From assembly GCA_900552305.1 (NCBI GenBank), contig URZD01000015.1:1-18971 (forward strand): a DNA stretch of 18,971 bases, in the 5' to 3' direction. Numbering within the stretch: position 1 is the stretch's first letter; every line of letters begins with the position of its first letter. Shown in pieces: positions 1-6,628 of the stretch. The notes beneath the pieces are model-generated. The model worked only from the letters and a program-made list of their open reading frames with translations. It made no database searches and had not been told where the DNA came from. This stretch comes from an uncultured Eubacteriales bacterium. Lineage in GTDB: Bacteria; Bacillota; Clostridia; Monoglobales; Monoglobaceae. The translations under genes and the position numbers were made by a program.

Positions 1-1
1 C

Positions 2-157
2 GGCTACTCCTTTTCAAGCCGCATTGACACCAATCTTACCGTTACTGCGCTTAAGATGGCTGTAAATCGTCAAAAACCTCAAGACAACCTGATTTTTCAC
101 AGCGACCGCGGTGTTCAGTATGCATCCGCAGGTTACCGCGAAGCATTAGCAGAGTAA
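2..157 (+). pseudogene. IS3-family transposase (orfB/rve domain) remnant, both ends missing
   Basis: The frame starting at base 2 is open from the left edge and gives 51 codons before TAA. It contains HSDRGVQYAS, the signature around the second catalytic aspartate of the DDE (rve) integrase domain in IS3/IS150-type transposases, preceded by the usual strand-helix segment (GYSFSSRIDTNLTVTALKMA). In this family roughly 60 or more residues normally follow, including the catalytic glutamate; these are absent. After the stop, the same frame continues YDKKGTFPH, which resembles the family's usual Y-G-I-K-G-S-F-S-R stretch, so homology seems to persist to about position 183 before it is lost. I see no terminal inverted repeat. 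It is therefore a dead fragment rather than an active insertion sequence. The 5' part lies outside the window and could be intact. It is the only gene on the + strand. Confidence 0.8.
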
Positions 158-165
158 TACGATAA

Positions 166-189
166 AAAGGGTACGTTTCCGCACCCTTT
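166..189 (-). terminator. Rho-independent terminator of the minus-strand operon
   Basis: AAAGGGT (166-172) pairs perfectly with ACCCTTT (183-189) around a 10-nt loop. Read on the minus strand the stem is followed at once by a short U-tract (complement of the A-run 164-168). It sits about 30 nt beyond the stop codon of the ADP-ribosylglycohydrolase gene, where an operon terminator is expected. The + strand side is also followed by a T-rich stretch (191-204), so it may work in both directions and also stop transcription from the transposase remnant. Confidence 0.7.
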
Positions 190-217
190 AATATTTCTTT
201 TATTTAAATAATTTCTT

Positions 218-1780
218 TTAACCTTCAATATGCCCTATTGTCTTTTCTGCCATATCGACAATACTTACTCTGCCTACGCCGAAAATTGTCGTATCGAGTT
301 TACCCGCCACAGGCTTTTTCCATTCATCGCCTATTCCGTCAATTCCGTTTCTCATTCCGAGAACAGAGCCGACCGTCGCACCATTGCAGTCAGTGTCAAA
401 ACCCGTCTGAACCGCAAGGCAGATTGATTTTCCGAAGTCACCTTCGCCGTAGAGCAGTGCAATACATACTATCATTGCATTGGAAATTGTATGGGTCCAG
501 TCATGGCTGTTGTTTTCATCATACAATTTGTGAATTTTTGCAAAGCACTCATCGCAGCTCATGCCGTTTTTGTGCCATTCCAATACATTACAAATTGACT
601 CGTGCAGCCTTGAAGTTTTTGGAATCTGCGCAAGCCCCGCCTTGATTATTTCAGTAATATCATCACAAACGGCAGCCTCGGCAATCATTGCAGCAATAAA
701 CATCTCACCGTATATTCCGTTCTTTGTATGTGATATTGACGCGTCACGCCATGCCATTTCCGCAGCAGTTTCCGGGTCGCCCGGATTTATATATCCAAAG
801 TAATCGCCGCGAATCTGCGCCCCTATCCACTCACGAAATACGTTCTTGTGCGTTGCCGACTCCGGCGGACAATATCCTTTCATAAAATTGAGGTACGCAA
901 CCCTCTCGGCTGTGCAATATGCGCTTTTCGGCTGTTTCTCCGTCCATATTTTCGCAACGTCATCGGGTGTAAAATTACGTCCGTACCTCTCTATCAAAAG
1001 CTGTGCCAAAACAATGTAATTCGTATCGTCATCGCTCGGCGCACACTCCATTTTGTCTGCCCAGTACCAGTCGCGCTTGTAACCGTATTTTTCAATCATT
1101 TCATCGGTAATATCGTCCGAAACTATGTAACGGTGCATTGGGAAGTTGCCCGACCGCTTTAAAAGCGGGTGCAGCTCGTATGTTTTTTTGCCCTCAACAG
1201 GTTTACCGAGAAGACAACCGCAGATTCTTCCCATCCACGCGCCCTCAATTTTATTTTTCAACCGCGCATCCGTTTTTTCAATCCTTGTACGCTTTCCTCC
1301 ATCCGACAGCGCTTTTATTTTGTCAAGCTCCGACGGCTCGATATAAGAATATCCGTCCACTCTTTTTGCAGTGCGCGCTATTTCAAAAATTACATCTGAA
1401 AGCTTTCTTTTAATCCTTCCGTCGGGCAGCTTTGCGGCAGCCTCGAACAAATCCTTATACTGCGAAACATCAGAGCCTTCTTCGGTCAGCTGCCTGTACT
1501 CTGTCATAAACGTTTCGTGGTAGCCTTCCCATTCATATTCCCATTCCTGCATTTCAAGCGTTCTGTACGGATTCTTTGCATTACAGCCGTCCGACAAAAG
1601 CTCATCTGCCGTAATTTCAAACACGCTGCATATTCTCAACAGTTCATCAGCGTTCGGAACGCCTTCACCCGACTGCCATTCTTTTACGGTTCTGCAATCC
1701 GTCTTTATCAGCTCCGCAAACCTTTCCTCCGATATACCGTACTTCTTCCTTAATTCACAGATTTTATTGCTCAAATCCAT
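218..1780 (-). CDS. XRE-type HTH fused to ADP-ribosylglycohydrolase (ARH) family protein
   Basis: About 520 residues from the chosen start. Residues 1-63 form a helix-turn-helix of the Cro/C1 (XRE) type, with the typical pattern LRKKYGISEERFAELIKTD and a later NADELLRICSVF. A linker of about 110 residues follows, then an ADP-ribosylglycohydrolase-family domain (about residue 176 to the end). That domain shows the entry motif GAWMGRICGCLLGKPVEG, the SDDDT metal-binding motif near residue 250 and GFDTDCNGATVGSVLG near residue 461; in ARH enzymes such Asp clusters bind two Mg2+ ions and hydrolyse N- or O-glycosidic bonds of ADP-ribose. There is no signal peptide, so it is cytoplasmic. An ATG at 1804 overlaps the previous stop codon (ATGA), but the ATG at 1780 has a GGGAAAGG site 9 nt upstream and begins the HTH directly, so I prefer it. 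It follows the response-regulator gene by 20 nt and is last in the operon. The substrate is unknown; a regulatory role is inferred from the HTH. Confidence 0.85.
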   Translation of the reverse strand: MDLSNKICELRKKYGISEERFAELIKTDCRTVKEWQSGEGVPNADELLRICSVFEITADELLSDGCNAKNPYRTLEMQEWEYEWEGYHETFMTEYRQLTEEGSDVSQYKDLFEAAAKLPDGRIKRKLSDVIFEIARTAKRVDGYSYIEPSELDKIKALSDGGKRTRIEKTDARLKNKIEGAWMGRICGCLLGKPVEGKKTYELHPLLKRSGNFPMHRYIVSDDITDEMIEKYGYKRDWYWADKMECAPSDDDTNYIVLAQLLIERYGRNFTPDDVAKIWTEKQPKSAYCTAERVAYLNFMKGYCPPESATHKNVFREWIGAQIRGDYFGYINPGDPETAAEMAWRDASISHTKNGIYGEMFIAAMIAEAAVCDDITEIIKAGLAQIPKTSRLHESICNVLEWHKNGMSCDECFAKIHKLYDENNSHDWTHTISNAMIVCIALLYGEGDFGKSICLAVQTGFDTDCNGATVGSVLGMRNGIDGIGDEWKKPVAGKLDTTIFGVGRVSIVDMAEKTIGHIEG

Positions 1781-1789
1781 CTTTTTATT

Positions 1790-1797
1790 CCTTTCCC
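1790..1797 (-). promoter_or_regulatory. Ribosome binding site deciding the HTH-ARH start
   Basis: GGGAAAGG on the minus strand lies 9 nt upstream of the ATG at 1778-1780. The alternative ATG at 1802-1804 has no comparable site at proper spacing and would rely on coupling to the upstream stop codon. Confidence 0.55.
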
Positions 1798-1800
1798 TTT

Positions 1801-3357
1801 TCATTTATATTCAGACGGAGAATGTCCCGTCTGTTTCTTAAATACGTTGGCAAAATACGAATAATCGTTGTAACCCACCATTGCCGATACCGTCTGACAA
1901 CTGTACTTTTTTTCGTTCAGAAGCCTTTTGGCTTTATTTATCCTGACCTCGGTTATGTACGCCATGACAGTTTTACCCTCTATCCGTTTAAATACGATGC
2001 TTACATAGCTCGGTGAGATATGGACGTGTTCCGCTATATCGCTCCTTGTAATCGGTTTCTGATAATTCTCTTCGATATATGCTTTAATTTTTTTGACCGT
2101 TCCCTCAATATTACAAAAATTATATTTGAAAAATCTTTTTGCCGTTTCCTCCGCCAAAACCTCAATTCCCTTTATCATATCCTCCCTGCTCTTGCATTCG
2201 GAAATCATACGCTTTATATTCTCATCCGATGCGGCTGGTGGCGGATCGTCAAAATGTATGCTGTAATAGTATGAGTTTATTTTTCCCGCCGTGTCGTTGC
2301 AAAAGTTCCTTACAAACTCGTTATCATGCTTCATAAGATACTCGCTTGCCGCTTGTATGGCAAAATGTACATTGTTTTCATCGCCCGCTATGACCGACTC
2401 GCATATATTCTGCTGATATATGCTGCTGTAAGCCAGCTTTTTCGGCACCGCCCACAAATCCGAATAAAAAATTACATTGTTTACGCCCGTGTGAATTTTT
2501 TCCTCAAGCGCAAGATAGCTCTCCTGCTTTTTCTGTATAAGCTCCTTTATTCCGTTTCCGAAATTGCTGATACCCATACATACGCTGCCGCCCAAAACTC
2601 CCGATAGCTTAAACCGTACATTTTCCAGTTGAATACGCAGCATTTCCTTATCGAAAACCTCGCCCTTTGTCATAACAACAACCGAAAGCTCGTTCTGTTT
2701 TTCGCTTTTCAGCAGGTATATCTCCGGCTCAAACTGTAAAATTGCCGAAAAAACTCTCTTTATAAGCTCTTTATCGTCAAATTTTTCATTTTCTTCACAG
2801 CTGAGCGATACGACAAAGAAATTTTCAAAGGATATTCTGTATTTTTCAAACTGTTTATAAATATAATCGTAATCGACCGCCCTATACATGATTATATCCG
2901 ACAGAACTGTTTCCTCAAACAGCTGTCTGTAGGTTTCCGCTTCCTCCTTTTTTTCTCTCTCTTTACGCTCCGCCGTTCTTACGCGGTCAAGTTCGGCAAC
3001 AGTCCTTTCTATTGCCTGTTTAAGCTCGTTTATGTTTGAAGGTTTTAAGATATACTCTGAGACCCCGAGCGACAGCGCTTTATGCGCGTAATCAAAATTT
3101 CTGTAGCCCGTCATTACAATAAACCTTGAATGAGGTATAATGTCAAGAACAATTTCTATCATTTCCAGTCCCGACATTGATTTCATCTTTACGTCCGTCA
3201 GAACAATGTCCGGCATAAATTCCTTTATCCGTTCTATCCCCTCCTCCGCGCTCGTTGCCGCGGCGCAGATTTCACAGTCGAAGGAATTCCAGTCTATTAT
3301 CTGTCTGAGCCCCTTCAGGATAAATTCCTCATCGTCTATAATAATAACCTTGTACAT
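1801..3357 (-). CDS. YesN-type response regulator, REC domain plus AraC-family DNA-binding domain
   Basis: About 518 residues. The N-terminal receiver domain (about 1-125) has the acidic pair D8/D9 (IIIDDEEF), the phosphoacceptor D55 in PDIVLTDVKM, the switch threonine T83 in VMTGY and K105 in YILKPS, so all canonical phosphorylation residues are present. A coiled, poorly conserved middle region of about 300 residues follows, as is usual in YesN proteins. The C-terminal about 98 residues (421-518) form an AraC/XylS double HTH, with the first helix pair around ITRSDIAEHVHISPSYVSIVF and the conserved second-half pattern VGYNDYSYFANVFKKQTG-SPSEY. A GTG six bases further upstream (3361-3363) is possible, but it would sit 1 nt from the GGAG ribosome binding site, so the ATG at 3357 is chosen. 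It lies 67 nt after the kinase gene and is almost certainly its partner. Likely targets are promoters of this locus. Confidence 0.93.
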   Translation of the reverse strand: MYKVIIIDDEEFILKGLRQIIDWNSFDCEICAAATSAEEGIERIKEFMPDIVLTDVKMKSMSGLEMIEIVLDIIPHSRFIVMTGYRNFDYAHKALSLGVSEYILKPSNINELKQAIERTVAELDRVRTAERKEREKKEEAETYRQLFEETVLSDIIMYRAVDYDYIYKQFEKYRISFENFFVVSLSCEENEKFDDKELIKRVFSAILQFEPEIYLLKSEKQNELSVVVMTKGEVFDKEMLRIQLENVRFKLSGVLGGSVCMGISNFGNGIKELIQKKQESYLALEEKIHTGVNNVIFYSDLWAVPKKLAYSSIYQQNICESVIAGDENNVHFAIQAASEYLMKHDNEFVRNFCNDTAGKINSYYYSIHFDDPPPAASDENIKRMISECKSREDMIKGIEVLAEETAKRFFKYNFCNIEGTVKKIKAYIEENYQKPITRSDIAEHVHISPSYVSIVFKRIEGKTVMAYITEVRINKAKRLLNEKKYSCQTVSAMVGYNDYSYFANVFKKQTGHSPSEYK

Positions 3358-3364
3358 AAACACG

Positions 3365-3370
3365 CTCCAT
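3365..3370 (-). promoter_or_regulatory. Ribosome binding site deciding the response-regulator start
   Basis: ATGGAG on the minus strand (GGAG at 3365-3368) is 7 nt upstream of the ATG at 3355-3357 but only 1 nt from the in-frame GTG at 3361-3363. This favours the ATG start. Confidence 0.55.
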
Positions 3371-3424
3371 TCCGCCGCACAGAATCGGCATAACCGTTTT
3401 CACTGCGTTTCAAAAATAGTCCTT

Positions 3425-5203
3425 TTACTTTTCGTTCCCGTTTTCGATAGGTATTCTGCAAACTATTTTACAGAAATGACCAAGCCTGCTGAAAACCTTG
3501 ATATGATACTCCGTGCCAAAGTTCAGCTTTATCCGCTCGTTTACATTGATAAGACCTATGCCGTGTCCATCCTCGCCCGATATATAGTCAAACGAAAACT
3601 GTCCGTAATTCTTTTTCAGCTTTCCGTTTATCTCGCACAACTTCTCCGGCTCTATACCTATTCCGTTATCCGTAATCTCCAGCATGAGCAAACCGTCCTT
3701 TTTGTATGCCCTAATCAAAATAATTCCAACTCGTTCAACGCTTGCAATACCGTGCGACACCGCATTTTCGACAAGAGGCTGCATTGTCAGCGCCGGTATC
3801 AAAACGTCCTTTATATCTTCATCAACTTTAAATCTAAACTCCACCGACGCGCCTTTGCGAATTTTTATAATGTCGCAGTAACAGCGCGCATATTCAATGT
3901 CCTTTTCTACGGAAACAAGCGCGTCCTCCGCATGGATTCTGACATCCATCAGCTTTGAGAGCAGAAAAATCATATTGCTTATCTCGTCCGCTCCCCTCAT
4001 CTGTGCCATCCAGTTCATGGTTTCAAGCGTGTTGTAGATAAAATGCGGGTTTATCTGTGCCTGAAGCGCCTGTATCTGCGCATTCTGTCTGCTTATCCGT
4101 TCCTTGTATACATCATGTATAAGTCCGTCAAGATGCCTTATCAGGTCGTTATACTTCTCCTCCAAAAATCCTATCTCGTCGTCACGGTCGCTGACAACCG
4201 TGTTAATTCTGTTCGTTTGTTCAAAATTCTTTATCGAGCCTATAAGCCGTTCTATCGGCACAAGCATATTTTTGTAAAAAATCAAGTCAAACAAGAGAAC
4301 AAGCAGACAGGTCAGCAAGCCGAATATAAGTATCATATTTCTGACAAGATTTATTTTGCTGTAAAATCTTGAAAGACGTATTGTGGCAATTATACTCCAA
4401 TTCAGATTGGCTATTGACGAAAAACACACAAACCGCTTATTTTTTCTGTCTATGTACGAGCCGTTCCTTCCGGAAACAACGCTTTTAAACTCTTCCTCCG
4501 AAATTTGTATCTCGCTGTTTTCCTTGTAACGGTACATCGACTCAAAATTATCCGAAAATATCTCTATCTTTTCAAAATCGGCAAATCTGCCTATGTCGCC
4601 GAGGAAAATATCCTTTTTGAGCTTGAACACCTCCACGCCGATTTTCTGAAAGGTGTTCTTGTCGCATATCTTTCTGAACATATACAAATTTCCGTTAATA
4701 CTTTTCCATGTAGGATGCTCCGCGTCCTCCATACCCTCAAGCAGCCGTTTCTGCTCATAAATACTCTCCCACGAATTCATACTGTAGCAGTTTTCGTTAT
4801 TGTTGAACAGATAAATCGACTGTATCTCCGACTGGTGATAGGAAAGCTCTTTTAATATCTCGTTTATCTCTCGCTGTTCCTCATAGGTTTTGAGTCTGTT
4901 TTCAGCCGCCGTGTCCGCCTTTAAAATTTCATAAATTCTTTGATTGTACAAAGTATTCCGCGAAACATTCTCGACATTTTCAAGGTGTATCCTTGCGCTG
5001 TTCCCCAAGTTATAGAGCATATCGTTAGTGTACTCCGAAAACGTGTCCATGAATATGTTTCTTGTCGTTATCACGTTCAAAAATATGCTTATTGCAATCT
5101 GAAAAAATGTTGTAAAACCAAAAAGCAGCAGCAGCTTATTTTTCAGCGAAACATCGTTGAACTTTCTGACAGCCCTATTCTTTAAACCAATAAAATTTTT
5201 CAT
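3425..5203 (-). CDS. YesM-type sensor histidine kinase (His_kinase/HATPase_c, LytS/YehU-like class)
   Basis: 592 residues. A first membrane helix (about 23-45, LLLLFGFTTFFQIAISIFL) and a second (about 290-311, MILIFGLLTCLLVLLFDLIF) flank an extracellular sensor region of about 240 residues that is probably Cache-like. A HAMP-like linker (about 312-365) follows, then the phosphoacceptor block QAQINPHFIYNTLE with H387. The ATPase domain shows the N-box QPLVENAVSHG (N480), the DNGIGI motif (512-517) and the glycine box GHGIGL (546-551). All catalytic motifs are intact. The start is supported by GAGG 8 nt upstream. The gene begins 27 nt after the binding-protein gene and is followed by its likely response regulator. 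In Bacillota, YesM kinases next to sugar-binding proteins usually sense plant-polysaccharide oligosaccharides; a glycan ligand is inferred from this context. Confidence 0.93.
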   Translation of the reverse strand: MKNFIGLKNRAVRKFNDVSLKNKLLLLFGFTTFFQIAISIFLNVITTRNIFMDTFSEYTNDMLYNLGNSARIHLENVENVSRNTLYNQRIYEILKADTAAENRLKTYEEQREINEILKELSYHQSEIQSIYLFNNNENCYSMNSWESIYEQKRLLEGMEDAEHPTWKSINGNLYMFRKICDKNTFQKIGVEVFKLKKDIFLGDIGRFADFEKIEIFSDNFESMYRYKENSEIQISEEEFKSVVSGRNGSYIDRKNKRFVCFSSIANLNWSIIATIRLSRFYSKINLVRNMILIFGLLTCLLVLLFDLIFYKNMLVPIERLIGSIKNFEQTNRINTVVSDRDDEIGFLEEKYNDLIRHLDGLIHDVYKERISRQNAQIQALQAQINPHFIYNTLETMNWMAQMRGADEISNMIFLLSKLMDVRIHAEDALVSVEKDIEYARCYCDIIKIRKGASVEFRFKVDEDIKDVLIPALTMQPLVENAVSHGIASVERVGIILIRAYKKDGLLMLEITDNGIGIEPEKLCEINGKLKKNYGQFSFDYISGEDGHGIGLINVNERIKLNFGTEYHIKVFSRLGHFCKIVCRIPIENGNEK

Positions 5204-5230
5204 GACATATACCTCATATCCGCACTTTTT

Positions 5231-6538
5231 CTAATTGCTTTCGGCATGCCGATACGCCCGCTCCCAAACCTCGTTCTTTGACGCAGAACCTTCAAGAAAC
5301 GCCGGGAACTTGTCCTGTAAATGCGTCAGCACATTTATATCTATATAGTAATGCGGAAAATCAATATACTCGTTTACCGATTTCAAAAACACATAGTTCA
5401 TGTCATATATCTTATTTTGGTTTCGCGCCTTTGCCGGCACAATATTTATCGCAGGAATACTTCCAATCTGCTTTGCAAAATCAAGAGCCGCATCCTTTGT
5501 GGTAAGATATTTAAGCAGCGCGGTAACTCCGCTTCTTTTTTCGGGATTCTTCATGCTTCCGGCAGCAACGCACACAATATCGGTTGCCGCACCGTACAAA
5601 ATCGCCTTGTCAAGCGATATTGCGCCCTCTATGGTAGGGAACGGTTTAATCTCCACACTGTCAAGCATTTCGGCATCGTAAACCGACTCCATAAAATCGG
5701 AATACTGCACCGTAAACGCCGCCTTTCCCGACATGAACATATAGCTGCATTCCTCGTCCGTCATCTCGAACATATCATCGGGAAACGCCCTCAGGTCGTA
5801 AAGCTCCTTCATGTAATCCATCGCCGAATCGTAATATTCGTTCGGAATCCCGCCCGGCGTCACGTTCGCCGAATTAAAGCTGCCTCCCAAAACCGCGGAA
5901 ATATAGTGATATGTAAGAAGCCCCTTGTTTGAAACATTGGTGGCAAACGGAACAATTCCGCGCTTTCGGAGCCGCGGAATAAGAGCTTTCAGCTCGTCAT
6001 AACTCGCGGGCGTTTTTTCGCCGAGCTTTTTAAGCAGCTCCGTATTGACAAAAAACGCCGCATAGCTTTTCATAAGCGGTACTCCGCAAATTTTGCCGTC
6101 CAGCTTCACATATCGCCAGTTGCTCTTGTGAAACGATTCATACCACTCGGGGTCATCGTCAAAAAGCTCGTCAAGCACGGCAACCTTATTGTTTTTCACA
6201 AGCCTGTCCACCGTAATCCCGGGCCATGTTACAAACAAATCCGGCTCGTTCCCCGACGCAAAATCAATTTTCAGTCTGTCAAAATAATCGTCGTCCGCAA
6301 GCGAGTTGAGCTTTATAACCGCGTCGTCGCACTGCGCATTGAATTTTTCAGCCATTTCCTGAAAAACAAGGCTCTTTTTCTCGTTGTTGCTGCTGTTGCA
6401 GGCAAAGAAAATCTCCGTTTTAGGGTTACTGCTTTCCGAGTATCTAAGGCGATTGACGGACTTCTTCGGCAAAATCAGAACAAGCAGCAGCGCCGCCGCT
6501 ATGGTTGCCAAAGCCGCTGTAATAATTCGTTTTTTCAT
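5231..6538 (-). CDS. Membrane-anchored extracellular solute-binding protein (SBP family 1), probable sugar sensor
   Basis: 435 residues, the usual size for a family-1 carbohydrate-binding protein of ABC importers. Residues 5-23 form a hydrophobic segment after MKKR; after it comes LPKKSVNRLRY, with no lipobox cysteine (the first Cys is residue 47) and no clear signal-peptidase site. It may therefore stay as an uncleaved N-terminal anchor instead of a lipoprotein. Family-typical parts are EMAEKFNAQ (about 61-69), GNEPDLFVTWPG (about 96-107), GKICGVPLMKSYAAFFVNTELLKKLG (148-173, in pieces) and TPASYDELKALIPRLRKRGIVPFA (about 176-199). GGGAGG 7 nt upstream supports the start. No ABC permease or ATPase gene lies in the window; the next genes are the kinase (27 nt away) and regulator. 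This suggests ligand presentation to the kinase rather than import, though a distant permease partner cannot be excluded. It is the first gene behind the promoter at 6571-6599. Confidence 0.88.
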   Translation of the reverse strand: MKKRIITAALATIAAALLLVLILPKKSVNRLRYSESSNPKTEIFFACNSSNNEKKSLVFQEMAEKFNAQCDDAVIKLNSLADDDYFDRLKIDFASGNEPDLFVTWPGITVDRLVKNNKVAVLDELFDDDPEWYESFHKSNWRYVKLDGKICGVPLMKSYAAFFVNTELLKKLGEKTPASYDELKALIPRLRKRGIVPFATNVSNKGLLTYHYISAVLGGSFNSANVTPGGIPNEYYDSAMDYMKELYDLRAFPDDMFEMTDEECSYMFMSGKAAFTVQYSDFMESVYDAEMLDSVEIKPFPTIEGAISLDKAILYGAATDIVCVAAGSMKNPEKRSGVTALLKYLTTKDAALDFAKQIGSIPAINIVPAKARNQNKIYDMNYVFLKSVNEYIDFPHYYIDINVLTHLQDKFPAFLEGSASKNEVWERAYRHAESN

Positions 6539-6570
6539 AAGAAGTCCTCCCGCTTTTTTGATTTACTTAT

Positions 6571-6599
6571 ATTTTACCATATCACCTCGTTTTTTTCAA
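6571..6599 (-). promoter_or_regulatory. Sigma-A type promoter upstream of the binding-protein/kinase/regulator genes
   Basis: On the minus strand TTGAAA (6594-6599) is followed after exactly 17 nt by TAAAAT (6571-6576), a near-consensus vegetative promoter. Transcription would begin near 6564, giving a leader of about 25 nt that contains the GGGAGG ribosome binding site (6546-6551) and the ATG at 6538. There is no terminator-like hairpin between the end of the upstream glycoside-hydrolase-like gene (6629) and this promoter, so read-through from upstream is also possible. Confidence 0.65.
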
Positions 6600-6628
6600 T
6601 GTCACATTATGGCAATCTATATGCAAAA

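Noticed and set aside
3140..3958. A 272-codon open frame on the + strand
   Set aside because: It lies wholly antisense to the end of the kinase gene and the start of the regulator gene, both of which have complete motif sets. The translation shows no domain pattern and there is no ribosome binding site of note.
6563..6580. Five-codon leader ORF (ATG GTA AAA TAT AAG TAA) with a GAGGTGAT site in front, minus strand
   Set aside because: It overlaps the -10 box and spacer of the promoter, so transcripts from that promoter would not contain it. It could be translated only on read-through mRNA, and nothing suggests regulation.
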